A stretch of DNA of 64,000 nucleotides. It comes from Hypomyces perniciosus. Lineage: Eukaryota > Ascomycota > Sordariomycetes > Hypocreales > Hypocreaceae. The stretch covers positions 2,046,001-2,110,000 of the forward strand of contig SPDT01000002.1 in assembly GCA_008477525.1 (NCBI GenBank), given 5' to 3'. The translations under genes and the position numbers were made by a program. Positions within the stretch are counted from its first letter, which is position 1. Every line of letters begins with the position of its first letter. Below the pieces are notes generated by a model, which saw nothing but the letters and a program-made list of their open reading frames with translations, made no database searches and was not told the DNA's origin. Of the stretch, positions 43,880 through 57,600 are shown in pieces.

Positions 43880-46800
43880 TTTAGGTGCAGAATATAGAAT
43901 AAGAGCTTTAGGCACAAAAGGCTCTTACTAAGACAGTCAAGGCACAGCTAAAGGGTCAGAATAATACTATAACTCAGTTATCTAATACTCTAGCTAGCCT
44001 AGCTGCTGCTATATTAGGGCTTCAATAATAGACTATTAGTCTAATATAAATTAACCCTATAGCCCCTATTTTAGTGCTAATACAAGCTCCCACTCCTATT
44101 CTTATACCAGTCCACGTTCTATTTACATTTATTCCTTAACCTTAGACTACTATTTCTACTCTAAATAGTAGTTTTATTAAAGAGGCATTAAAAAAGGTCT
44201 ATAGCTTTCTAGAAAGCTATAAGCTAGTAGGCCCTAATAATTTTGATTAGTGGAAATAGTCTTTAAGTATTATATTAAGGGCTATGGATTACTATACTTT
44301 TATAGAAAATCTTATAGTTACTGATTCTTTATCTAATTCAGAACAGGCCCTGTTATTTATGCTAATTAGGGATAGTTTAATAGCTATTCCTGCTATATCT
44401 ATTACTTGGATTCAAAGCCTAAAAGAAGCATTTTTAGCATTAAAGAGATAATATAGTTACTCTAATACTCTATAGAGAGATTCCCTTTATAGGGAATTTT
44501 ATTTATTAAATTATAGTAATTATAAAGGATCTTTAACTGAATTTAATACTACTTTTAATAGTTTATTAGCTAAGTTAGCTATTTTAAAGGTTAATATTAA
44601 TATACTAGACCAAGTAAATCAATATTTAAATTCCCTAAAAAAGACTTATCTTTAATAGGCTAAAAGGATTAAAGGAACTATTAGATCTAGTAGAGCTATT
44701 AGGCAATTAACTGAAGGTTTTAAGATTTAGTTTTTTATAGCAGATATATTAAAAGAGACTAGGAATCTATCTTTAACTGTATATAAGGTTAATAAGGCCT
44801 TGGGCCCTTTTAAGTCCTTTAATTAAAAGCCAGCTTTAATTCTAATAAAAGGAAAGGAAATTAAAAGAAGTAAAGAAATTAAAAGAATTAAAATTAACAA
44901 AACTAGAAGCAAACTATAGAGGATACTGCTTTTGCTAGTATATATCATTTAGCTACTAGGGAGTGTAGCGCAGAAGAGCTATTAAAAGAGTCTTCTACTA
45001 AATCTAGTAATAGTTTAAATAGTAATCGAGATCTTCTATATACCCTAAACGCTAAAAAAGGCAAAAAGCCTTTTAAGCCTTCTAAATCTTTTAAAAAACC
45101 TAAATCCCCTAGACTTCCTATTTAAGATAGTCTATTATATAATACTAAATCTATAGTTTATATAGTTAACTCTAGGAAATAGTTTATAGACTATAGACTT
45201 AATAAAGGGGATTTAGGTATTATCTATACTAGCAGGGGCCCTGTTACCCTTAAGGGAATAGGTATAGCCACTTTTAATATCTTTAATAAAGATAATAACT
45301 ATAAAGAGATAAAATTACTAAATACCCTTTATTGCCTATAGCTAAATATAAACCTTATAAGTGGTTTAAGGTATTACTAAGCTAAAGGATATATATAGTA
45401 TAATACTCTTTTTATAAAAACTATATAGCCAATAAGGCTATTAAATCCCTTAAAATATAGTTTTTTTCCTTATAATTAAAGGATATATTACACTATATAG
45501 CCATATAAATAGCTATAGAGCTTATAGCTTTATATAGGTTTAAATTCCTATTATTAGTAAGGAAAAGGCTTAGGAATATATTGCTATTCCAGAAGCAGTA
45601 GCTTTAATAAATAAACAACTAACTAGATTTAGCCTTAGGCTTATAAAGAGGAATTATCCTAAGGAAAAGGATCCCTTTAAACTCCCTGAAACCCTAGGCT
45701 AAGTAGAGGAAAAGGGGCCTTATATACCCCTATTGCCTAAGGAAATAGGGGGGAATAAGCCTATAAAGGATACCCTTATAGAGGAAAGGCCCCGTATACC
45801 TAGGGAATCCTCTATTACTAAAGATCTAGAAGTTGTTAAGCTATTTAAACTAGAAGGAGATACTATTATTAATAGTAATTCTAGCCATAAACTGCTAAAG
45901 CTAGCCCTCTTATAGTATAAAAGACTAGGTTATATTAGCTTAAGTCTATTAAAGAAAAGAGCTAAAATAACTACTAGAATTCCTAACTTTAATTCTATTA
46001 AAGAGACTAAATTCTACTGCCTAGTATATAATAAAGGAAAAGCTATTAAAAAGCTTTATTTAAAGCCAATTCCTGATCCACTAGCCTCTCTAGATTATCT
46101 AAAAGCTAATACTTTCTCTATAAAGCCAGTGCCTTATAATAAAGCCCTTATTAGTCTTCTAATTATCAATAGAAAATCAAAATATAGGTGGCTATTCCTT
46201 TTAAAAGATTATAATAGACCTACCCTTCTAGCTACTATATAAGGCTTTATAAATAGCCTGAAAACGCAATATAACCAGTATCTTAAAGAATTTCATTATA
46301 ATAGCAGAAAGGAAATTAATTAAGAACTTTAGACCTAGTTCTTTTCCTTAAAAATTATATATTCCTATAGTAGGCTTTACATTTATAAGTAAAATAGTCT
46401 AATAAAATACTTTATTAAAGTTTTATTAGATAAGCTATAGGCTACTATTATAATAGCTAACCTGCTATTATATCTCTGGAATTTTATTATTACTGCAGTT
46501 TTTAAATTAATTAACTATATAACTATTACTAATAGGGACTCTACCCTATATTAAGAATTATATAAAGACCTAGACCTTAATAAGGATTATAAGCCTAATC
46601 TGTAAAGATATAGAATTATTGGCTTTTATTATAAGGTATTTATTTTACAAAAACAAAAGGCTAAAGGCTATAAATTAGCCTTTAAGACTAAAACTGGGAG
46701 ACTGCTAGCAGTTTTAGGTAGTAATGCCTATTTTATTTATATTCTAACTAGATATATAGTCTTTAAATTATTAACTATAAAGCTATATAAAGATAAAATT

Positions 46801-48720
46801 CCTAAGCTTTAAATCTTAAAGCCTACTATAGGTTAGGGTAATAAGGAATTAAAGGGAGAAATAGAGCTAGATTCTATAGATTAAATGATTCCTAGCTTTC
46901 AGGATATTAATCCCTTACTCCCTAACCTTATTTTAAAGGGAGTACCTACTACTATTCCCCCTATTCCTAGTCTTATTCCTATACTAGTTATACAAGACTC
47001 TGCAGTTATAGAGGATCCTATAGATATAGATATATCCCACTTTCTCTATAATAGCGTTAGAAAGCTAGCCTTTCTAGCTGCTGTAGCTTAAAACCCTTAA
47101 ACGCTTAAGCAAGTACTTTATAGTCCTAATAAAACTAAGTGGCTAGCAGCGATTTATAGCGAATTTGACTAGCTAATCGAATAATATACCTTTGCTTTTA
47201 TTAAATGTAATAGTCTTCTTAAAGGCAGGAATCCTATTACTAGTCGATTAGTTTTAAGATTAAAAAAGACTAAAATAATAAAATAGTTAAATTTAAAGCT
47301 AGGCTAGTTGCTAGGGGCTTTTACTAACTAGAAGGAATAGATTTTAACTAAACGTTCGCCTTAACAGCTGTTCCTTTTACCTAGCGGCTTTTATTAGCCC
47401 TAGCTACTATCTATAACTAGGAAATCAAACAAATGGACTTTATTAATATATTCCTTAACGGGATATTTAAGGAAACTATTTTCCTTAACTTCCCTAAAGG
47501 ATTTAAAGACTATACCAGTTAAGCTTCCCCTGAGATTAAGTCTATTTTTAGAAAGCTAGGTTATAACCTTAATATAGATCAGGTTATTTAGCTACAGAAA
47601 GCTCTTTATAGCCTAAAATAGTCCCCTAAAGAATAGTAACAGGCTTTATAAGCCTTAGGAAATAAACTAGGATATAATCCTTTAATTTCTAACTCTGCTA
47701 TTCTCTATAATCTAAACAACAGTATTTTTATCATTACTTATATAAATAACTGTCTTTTTATTAGACTAAATAAAGAAGCTATAGCCTAGCTAAAGCTAGC
47801 TTTTAATAAAGTCTATACTATAAAAGATAAAGGCGCTGCCTTTTTCTTTTTAAGGGTTTAGATAATTAGGGATAGAAAAAGAGGCCTTCTTTAGCTTTCC
47901 TAGAAACAGTATATTACTAAAGCTATAGAGTTTTTTAACCTTCAAAACTCTAAGCCTATCCAATTACCCCTATAGCCCTCTATTTTAGCTAATAAAACTA
48001 CAATTAAACTAGATAAAGCTAATACTAAGCTTTTCCAAGCTATTATTAATACTATTATCTACTTAACAATTTATACTTAAATAAATACCAGCTTTCCAGT
48101 CCAGTGGCTAGCTAGACAATTCCAAGGCCTATATAAAAAGCACTTAAACGCAGCCCGCAACCTATTATAGTATCTAACTAGTACCTAGAATCTAGCTATT
48201 TAATATACTAGAAAATCTAGTCCTATACCTATTAGTTATTGCAATAGTGATTTTACTAGGGATAAAGAATTAAGTAAATCGACTTATAGCTATATTATTA
48301 TAGTTATTAATAGGGTAATTAACTGGAAATCGAAAAGGGGCTTAACTATCTATCTTTTTACGCTAAAAGCAGAGTTTATAGCTTTTATAGAAGCTACTAG
48401 GGAGATTTAGTGGCTTAGTGGCCTATATAAAGAGGTAAATCGACTAATTAGACAGCTAATCTCTCTACTTAACGACAATAAAAGTGCTATTTCTACCTTA
48501 AATAACCCTACCCTTTATAATCGAATAAAATATACTCTATTACGGTTTAATTATATTAGGGAACAGGTTAAAAATAGCGTTATTACAGTTAGCTATCTGG
48601 AAACTAGTAAAATAGTTACTGATAGGCTTACTAAGCCTTTTCTAGGTCTGAAATTGAAGAACTTTATAAGTCTCTTTAATTTTAAGCTTTTACTTAAGGT
48701 CTATACCTAAGGTTTATACC
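43880..48720 (+). pseudogene. Copia gag-pol remnant
   Basis: Reading through TAG/TAA: gag (44160-44700, FIKEALKKVYSFLESYKLVG), integrase (about 46000-46560), RT (47330-47850, AFALTAVPFTQRLLLALATI and FINIFLNGIFKETIFLNFP) and RNase H (48230-48650, SDFTRDKELSKSTYSYIII and TLKAEFIAFIEATREI). This gag-integrase-RT-RNase H order defines Ty1/Copia. Every domain has several stops. Short open pieces at 45733-45915 and 46885-47091 are parts of it. Confidence 0.88.
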
Positions 48721-48894
48721 CTTTTCTTTCTTATAGTTACTAGCTATTTTTTAGTTATTAGCTATCCTGGTTATTCCTATTATTTTCAGCTATATTTAGC
48801 TATCCTTTTTATTGTTATATCCTAGTTACTTTTCTATATCTAGATCCTATATCTACTTTAAAGTTATATAGGATAGTATCTATTTTAGAGGGAG

Positions 48895-49475
48895 TGTTAA
48901 AAAGGAGGGCTAAAAAGTAAGGATTTCTGTGTAATTGGGTAACCTTCCTATTCTGGCTAGACCCGGAATTAGGCCTGACGCTAGGACCGAGTTCCGGAGG
49001 AACTTTGGTGTAAGTTAGGAAATTTCTATTATCTTCAACGATAACAATTAAGCTAGGACCAGCTACCCCGCCTACCCTAGACTCAATACAATAGCCATAA
49101 TGGCTATTGTGAAAAATCTAACTAAAATGGTTTCCTGTTTGTATAGCCGTAAATCGATTTGACCGATTTTATATACAAATGAATTTTGCGGAAAATAGGA
49201 ATGCGGCCACGAACCTAATTCTGCTACCGCACACCTATTGTTAGGTCGGAGGACTATTATAGAAGATAAAGCTATTATTTATACAATTCACTTCTACACC
49301 AGCCGTATATACACTAGATATTCTATAGCTTCTAGCTATTAGATTGTTTATAATTCAATTATTTATCTATTGTTAACCCAACTAGACTCTCAGTTGTTTC
49401 CTTATTGCTGCGTTAGGTGCACCTTCCTAGAAGCTGCACTTAAATAAGGTTCAGTATAACCTTATTATTTTAATA
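48895..49475 (+). repeat. 3' LTR of Copia A
   Basis: Carries the variants ATATACACTAG and AGCTTCTAGC shared with the LTR at 59951-60531. Confidence 0.9.
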
Positions 49476-52400
49476 ACTATAAACAGGACTGTTATCCTAG
49501 AATAGATTTACTGCTATCTTTTTAATCGAAAACCCTTTAAACTTAAATTAATAAATAGTAAATCCTTCCTAATATAAACTATACTATTCTTTATATATAA
49601 TATCTATATTAATATAAAAGCTTTAATAAATAGCAGCTATATACTTTAGGCTTTTACTAGCTATACTTTTATTAAGCAATTTAATATTATTACCTAATAA
49701 TTACTATTTACTAGGAATCTTTTATTTATTAATAAAAGTATAGCTAATAAAATTTTAGACTTTTTTATTATATAAACTATAATTAACTTTTATACAAAAC
49801 TTTACTTTTTCTTTATTATAAATATCCTTAATAATATACCTATAATTTTTAGCCTTTTATAGCTAAGAAAATATAACTTTAATATTAACTAGGAAAAGTT
49901 AACTATTACCTGTAAATCCTATTACTATTATAACTACTATCTTTTAAAAAGTATAGCTGGCTTTATATAGGTTTTAATAGTAGTTAAGATAAAAAATAAC
50001 TTTATTAAAGCTAATATAAAGAGTATATATTACTAATAACTAATAGTTAAAGATACCTTAAATAAGGCAGAGCTTAACTTAATTAAATAAAGAACTATAT
50101 TATATTAGCAACTATTAGTTGAGAATATTTTAAAAGAAATAAACTATAACTTGATTAAAGAGGGGGCCTTTAAACTATATATTTTATAAACCTTAACACT
50201 AAATTAAAATTACTATATAACCTATAGGTATAGTAGAACTAATAATAAGGAAATATAGGTATAAATAATCCTAAACTAAGTATATATAAGGCCATTACCT
50301 GCTTTTATAATCTATAGTTAATAATAAAAAGGGAAACCTTTATTAAAGCTATTATTATTACTTTTCAGTATACTATTTCCGCAAAATTAAATTAAACTTT
50401 AAAATTAGGAAATATACTTAAATATAGTGGATATATAGATAGTGGCAGTTATAAACTTTATTACCTTTTATCGATAACTATATATCTGCGCAATAAAAGT
50501 AATTTAAGAAAAGATTAACTAAGCTATTAAAACTAAAGAATTAATATTTATTACTTTACTAAAACTTTTAAATAAGTTTTTCTAATAAATATTTATAGGA
50601 TAAGGAGACTATATTAAAATAAAAATAATATTACTTAAAGAAATATATAACTTTATCGATAAATACTACTTTTTAATATAATTTAAAAAAATTATAGCTG
50701 CTAATATTAAGAAATTTATAGCAGGGAAACCTAAGCTTAGTAAGCCAAATATCTTAAAAAAACTGCCATTTTAGCTATATAACTTATATAATACCTTCCT
50801 GTTAAAGACAGTAAATAAGCTTCCCTTATAATAGGCCTAAGACTATAAAATTAAAATACTGCTAAAAAAAGACCTACTATATTAAAAGAATAGGCTATTT
50901 TTATTTAATAAACTGCAGGAAATAAGAAAATAGTTAAATAATAATTTAGTGAAAGGATTTATTTATAAATTGCAAGTATAATATACTACTCCCTTCTTTT
51001 TAGCTGCAAAACTAAGAAATAGCGTTTATATCTATTAAAATTATTAAAGGTTAAATAATATTACTATTAAGAATTAGTATTTATTGCTATTAATTTAGGA
51101 AACCTTTAATGCTTTAAACTATATAAAGGTATATATAAAACTCGATATTATTGCTGTATTTAATAACCTTTATATTATTAAAGGGGATATATAGAAAACA
51201 GTATTTATTATAAGGTTTAGCCTCTTTAAGATATTAATTATACCTTTTAGCCTCTATAATATACCTGCTATATTTAAATATTATATTAACTATACTCTCT
51301 ATAACCTTTTTAACTATATCTATATAATATACTTTAATAATATCTTTATATATTTATTATATTAAAAGGAGTACTGAAAATATATATATAAAGTAATAGC
51401 CTACTTTTTAAATACTGGCCTTTAAATTAATATTATTAAATATAAGTTTAAGATAATAAAAATAAAATACTTTAACTTAATTATTACTTTAAAGGGATTA
51501 AAAATAGATTCTAAGAAAGTTAAGGCTATATTAAACTAGCAATTACTTAAAAAAGTAAAGGACCTATAAAAGTTCTTTAACTTTATAAATTTCTATTACT
51601 ATTTTATTTAAAAATATTTTAAAATAACTACACTATTAAATAAACTTTTAAAAAAAGACTAACTATATATTTAAAGAGAGAAATAGCAGGAAGCCTTTAA
51701 TTTAATAAAATATACCTTTAAATTAGCTTTAATCCTAGCCCTTTTTAACTATAATAAATAAATAGTCTTTAAGACTAATGCCTTTAATTAAGTATTAGGC
51801 AGTATTTTATTGCAGTATAATAAAAAAGGCATTCTATACTTTATTATATTCTTTTCCGTAAAGTATAACGCCTAAAAATGCAATTATAAAATTTATAATA
51901 AAAAACTTTTAGCTATTATTAAAGTAATAAAAGAGTAGCGCCTAGAATTATAAAGCTTATAAGAGTTTAATATTATTATAGACTATAAAAACTTTAAATA
52001 CTTTACTTTAATAAAAGCCTTAAACTAACAGTAAGTCTAATAGTTTAAATTCCTCTCCAGCTTTAACTTCTGCATTATTTACTAATTTAACTTTAAGGCT
52101 ATAAAGCTTAATGCTTTAAGTAGAAAAGCAGAAAATAGGCCTGCGAAATCAGACCCCTTTAATAACTAAATTCAAAACAGGCAATACACTATCCTTTTAT
52201 AGAGTTTTTTTAGCCTTAAAGCTTAGGCAATATTCTAAAAAAAAGTCTTATTAGATATTAAACTATTTATAAAGGCTGCCCTTATAGCTATAATAATACT
52301 AGTAGAAAATAGACTAATTAATAACTTAATTGCAGCGGTATATAAATGAAATACTATAGTGAGAGAAATAGTAACTGCGCTTTAAGACCCTAATATCTGC

Positions 52401-53995
52401 TAATAGCTAAAACAGCTCTGCAAAGAACTCTAGATTACAATAAACGACTGCCAAGTAATGTATAGTAGAATTTACTATTAAGAGCAGCTCTTTATTCCCT
52501 TTAATAATAAACTTGAAATATAAATCTTATTTAGAAACTATTTAAGCGGCCTAGCCATATACCTAGGCAGGTTTAAAACTCTAAACTTTATTAGCTGGAT
52601 ATACTAGTAGCTATAGATCTTAAAAGATACTAAAGTATTTATATAAGCCTGTAAACTATATATTAAAACAAAAGCCTTGCAATCTTTATTATAAACTTTC
52701 CTTTAATAATTACTAGTTTTATTTTATATATAATTAAATATCTTTATTAACTATATTATACTACTGCCTAAATCCTATTAATATAATATTACTTATAAGC
52801 ATTTACTAGTAATAGTTTACTGCTTTATAAAAATATATTATTTTATACCTATTACTTTACTATTAGTAAAAGAGTTAGCTAATATATTTATTAATAGGAT
52901 TTACTGCCTTTATAGTATACCTAACAATATTATATTAGACTGCAGTATATAGTTTATATTAAAATTCTAAAAATAACTCTCAAAGTAATTAAAAGTTATA
53001 TTAAAATAATTATTAGCCTTTTACTTTAAAATTAATAGCTAGACTAAAAGGATTAATATAAGTATAAAATAATACCTATAAGCTTTTATTAACTTTTACT
53101 AGGATAACTAGGCCTATTAGCTTCTATTAACTAAATTCGCTGTAAATAATATAATATTTAAAATTATTAGTATATTGCTATTGTTCGCTAATTATAGTTT
53201 TAACCCTCGCTTAAAGATAAAGCCTTTATAGCCTTACCCGCTAAACCTCTCTGCAGTAAAAAAAAGAGAGTTTTTTTTACACTTGTAACGGGTGTAGCCT
53301 AACTGGAAAGCACGCAGTTAGGGCACCTCTGTATTGTCTATCTATAGCTGAAGGAAGGAAGCTCTATACTAGCTATGTATGCGTTATATAGTTGTGCGTA
53401 TAGGGTTGTGGCCGAGGTGGTTTCCTAATTAGGTAAGCGGTCTAGTATTGGTCGTATTTCCGGATTCGGCGTAGTCGTGATTCCGGGAGACATGGCCTAG
53501 CCTGTGACAACACTAATGCTATTGCCAAGCGATTTAAATATATTATTATACAGCTAAAAGCCTTCGCTAAGGCTTTAAGAAAAAGATATAAAAAAAACGC
53601 AAATATACAGAGAAAGGCATTACTAGTCTATACTATTAGGCAGGAAGTCTTTATTAATATGCAAAATATAAAGACTAACTAGCCAATAAAGAAGCTAGAT
53701 AATAAATAGGCAGGGCCTTATATAATAATAAAAGTATACCTATAAGCTTACGCTATTAGCCTGCTAGAAAGTATAAAATTTTTTTTAGTTTTATATAACT
53801 CTTTCCTATAACTTAAAACAGCTACTTTACTGTATTTTAGGTAAAAGATAATTAATAAAGCTAAGTTAAGGAATATTTAAGGCAGAATACTGGAAAAAGA
53901 AAATAGTATAAATAAAGTATAAAAGAAATAAAAGTTTAAAGCGCTTTAAATTATTATAATAATAATAGATTCCACTATTTTATTAAATAGAAATA
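49476..53995 (+). pseudogene. Inverted protease-pol segment of the nested Gypsy
   Basis: Plus-strand reading gives aspartic protease (near 49620, KALINSGSYTLAF), RT (51150-51430: FITRFSLFKILIIPFSLYN and IYFNNIFIYLL for YFDDILIYS), RNase H (51770-52150, GSILLQYNKKGILYFIIFFS and NALSRKAENRP), integrase (52740-53200) and a C-terminal end near 53640-53830 (NKQAGPYIIIKVY, YNSLLLLKTA-like). It is interrupted by the 226-base LTR at 53284-53509. The direction is opposite to the LTR/PPT polarity of its parent element; the inversion between the two Copia copies explains this. Confidence 0.85.
53284..53509 (-). mobile_element. 226-base solo-LTR-like element, copy 4, TSD ACACT
   Basis: Starts TGTAACGGGTGTAGCC, ends CTGTGACA. 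Duplication ACACT at 53279-53283 and 53510-53514, inside the Gypsy integrase region. Confidence 0.92.
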
Positions 53996-54576
53996 TGTTG
54001 AAATAATAAGGTTATACTAAACCTTATTTAAGTGCAGCTTCTAGGAAGGTGCACCCAACGCAGCAATAAGGAAACAACTGAGAGTCTAGTTGGGTTAATA
54101 ATGGATAAATAATTGAATTGTAACTGAATTAATAGCTAGAAAGCTATAGAATATCTAGTGATGTGCAGCTAGTGTAGAAGTGTATTGTATAAATAATAGC
54201 TTTGTCTTCTACAATAGTCCTCCGACCTAACAATAGGTATACAGTGGCAGAATTAGGTTTATGGCCGCATTCCTATTTTCCGCAAAATTCATTTATATAT
54301 AAAATCAGTCAAATCGACTCACAGCTATATAAACAGGAAACCATTTTGGTCGGATTTTTCACAATAGCCATTATAGCCATTATATTGAGTCTAGGGTAGG
54401 CAGGGTAGCTGGTCCTAGTTTAATTGTTATTATTAAAGATAATAGAAATTTCCTGACTTACACCGAAGTTCCTCCAGAACTCGGTCCTAGTATCGGGCCT
54501 AATTCCGGGTCTAGCCAGAATAGGAAGGTTACCCAATTACACAGAAATCCTTACTTTTTAGCCCTCCTTTTTAACA
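53996..54576 (-). repeat. 3' LTR of Copia B
   Basis: Shares variants with the 5' LTR of Copia A, not with its own 5' LTR. Confidence 0.9.
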
Positions 54577-54699
54577 CTCCCTCTAGAATAGATACTATCC
54601 TATATAACTTTAAAGTAGATATAGGATCTAGATATAGGAAAGTAACTAAAATATAAAGAATAAAAGGATAGCTAATATAGCTAAGGATAAAATAATAAG

Positions 54700-57600
54700 G
54701 ATAGCTAAATAGCTATAAAATAGCTACTAGCTATAAAAAGGGTAAGAACCTTAGGTATATACCTTAGGTAAAATCTTAAGATTAAGGAGATTTATAAAAT
54801 TCCTTAATTTCGGACCTAGAAGAGGCTTAGTAAGCCTATTAGTAACCATTTTACTGGTTTCCAGATAGTTAACTATAATAACGCTATTTTTAACCTATTC
54901 CTTAATATAATTAAACCGCAATAAAGTATATTTTATTCGATTATAAAGGGTAGGGTTATTTAAAGTAAAAATAGCACCTTCATTATCGTTAAGTAGAGAG
55001 ATTGGCTGTATAATTAGTTAATCTACCTCTTTATATAGGCTAATAAGCCACTAAATCTCCCTAATAGCTTCTATAAAAGCTATAAACTCTGCTTTTAATA
55101 TAAAAAGATAGATAGTTAAGCCCCTTTTTAATTTCCAGTTAATTAGCCTATTAACAACTATAATAATATAGCTATAAGTCGATTCACTTAATTCTTTATC
55201 CCTAGTAAAATCATTATTGCAATAACTAATAGGTATAGGACTAGATTTTCTAATATATTAAATAGCTAGATCCTAGGTACTATTTAAATACTATAATAGG
55301 TTACAGGCTGCGTTTAAGTGCTCTTTATAAGGGCCTTGAAATTATCTAACTAGCCACTAGACTGGAAAGCTAATATCTACTTAAATATAAATTATTAAAT
55401 AGATAATAATATTAATAATAACTTAAAAAAGCTTAGTATTAGCTTTATCCAGTTTAGTTATAGTTTTATTAGCTAAACTAAAGGGCTATAGGGGTAATTG
55501 GATAGGCTTAGAGTTTTAAAGGTTAAAAAACTCTATAGCTTTAATAATATACTGTTTCTAGGAAAGTTAAAAAAGGCCTTTTTTTCTATCTTTAACTATC
55601 TAAACCCTTAAGAAAAAAAAGGCAGGGCCTTTATCTTCTATAGTATAGACTTTATTAAAAGCTAGCTTCAGCTAGGCTATAGCTTCTTTATCTAATCTAA
55701 TAAAAAGACAGTTATCTATATAAGTAATAATAAAAATACCGTTATTTAAATTATAGAGAATAGCAGAGTCAGAAATTAAAGGATTATATCCTAGTTTATT
55801 TCCTAAAGCTTATAGAGCCTGTTGCTATTCTTTAAGGGACTATTTTAGGCTGTAAAGAGCTTTATATAACTGAATAACCTAATCTATATCAGGGTTATAA
55901 CCTAGCTTTCTAAGAATAGACTTAATTTTAAAGGAAGCTTAACTGGTATAGTCTTTAAATCCTTCAGGAAAGTTAAGGAAGATAGTTTCTTTAAGTATCC
56001 TGTTAAGGAATATACTAATAAAGTCGATTTATTTAATTTCCCAGTTATAAATAGTAGCTAAGGCTAATAAGAGCCGCCAGGTAGAAAGAACAGCTGTTAA
56101 GGCGAACGTTTAGTTGAAATCTATTCCTTCTAGTTATTAAAAACCCCTAGCAACTAGCCTAGCTTTAAATTTTACTATTCTATTATTCTCGTCTTTCTTA
56201 ATCTTTAAAACTAATCGACTAGTAATAGGATTCCTGCCTTTGAGAATACTATTACATTTAATAAAAGCAAAGGTATATTGTTTAACTAGCTGGTTAAATT
56301 CACTATAAATCGCTCCTAGCCACTTAGTTTTATCAGGACTATAAAGTACTTGCTTAAGCGTTTATGGGTCTTGTGCTGCAGCAGCTGGAAAAGCTAGCTT
56401 TCTAATACTATTATAAAGAAAATGGGATATATCTATATCTATAGGATCCTCTATAACTGCAGAGTCTTATATAACTAGTATAGGAATAGGGGGAATAGTA
56501 GTAGGTACTCCCTCTAGAATAGGGTTAGGGAGTAAGGGATTAATATCCTGAGAGCTAGGAATCATTTAATCTATAGAATCTAGCTCTATTTCTCCCTTTA
56601 ATTCCTTATTATCCTGACCTATAGTAGGCTCTAGGATTTAAAGCTCAGGAATCTTATCTTTATACAGCTTTATAGTTAACGATTTAAAGACTATATATCT
56701 AGTTAGGATATAGATAAGATAAGTATTACTACCTAAAACTGCTAGTAGTCTCGCAGTTTTAGTCTTAAAGGCTAATTTATAGCCTTTAGCCCTTTATTTT
56801 TATAAAACGAATACCTTACAATAAAAGCCAATAATCCTATATCTTCGCAGATTAGGTTTATAATCTTTATTAAAGTCTAGGTCTTTATATAATTCTTAAT
56901 AAAGGGTAGAGTCTTTATTAGTAATAGCTATATAGTTAACTAATTTAAAAACCACAGTAATAATAAAATTCTAGAGATATAATAGTAGGTTAGCCGCTAT
57001 AATAGTAGCCTATAGGCTATCTAATAAAACTCTAATAAAGCATTCTATTAAACCATTCTGCTTATAAATATAAAGGCTGCTATAGGAATATATAATTCTT
57101 AAAGAAAAGAACCAGGTCTAAAGTTCCTAATTAATTTCCTTTCCGCTATTATAATAAAATTCCTTAGGATACTGGTTATACTGCATTTTCAGGCTATTTA
57201 TAAAGCCTTATATAATAGCTAAAAGGGTGGGTCCACTATAATCTTTTAAAAGGAATAGCTACCTATATCTTGATTTTCTATTAATAATTAAAAGACTAAT
57301 AGGGGCTTTATTATAAGGTATTAGATTTATAGAGAAAGTATTAGCTTCTAAATAATCTAGAGAGGCTAGTGGATCAGGAATTAGCTTTAAATAAAGCCTT
57401 TTAATAGCTTTTCCCTTATTATATACTAGGCAGTGGAATTCAGTCTCTTTAATAGAATTAAAGTTAGGAATTCTAGTAGTTATTTTAGCTGTCTTCTTTA
57501 GTAGACTTAAGCTAATATAACCTAGTCTTTTATGCTATAAAAGGGCTAGCTTTAGTAGCTTGTAGCTAGTACTATTAGTAATAGTATCTCCCTTTAGTTT

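Larger units (their letters stand above)
42855..49475 (+). mobile_element. Copia element A, RIP-degraded, 5' LTR and 3' LTR from different parents
   Basis: LTRs 42855-43433 and 48895-49475 (about 580 bases, TGTTAAAAAGG start). A polypurine tract TTTTAGAGGGAG precedes the 3' LTR. The left flank is TATTT (42850-42854) and the right flank ACTAT (49476-49480), which do not match each other but match the flanks of Copia B on the far sides. The last two bases of the 5' LTR (CA) are missing. Confidence 0.92.
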
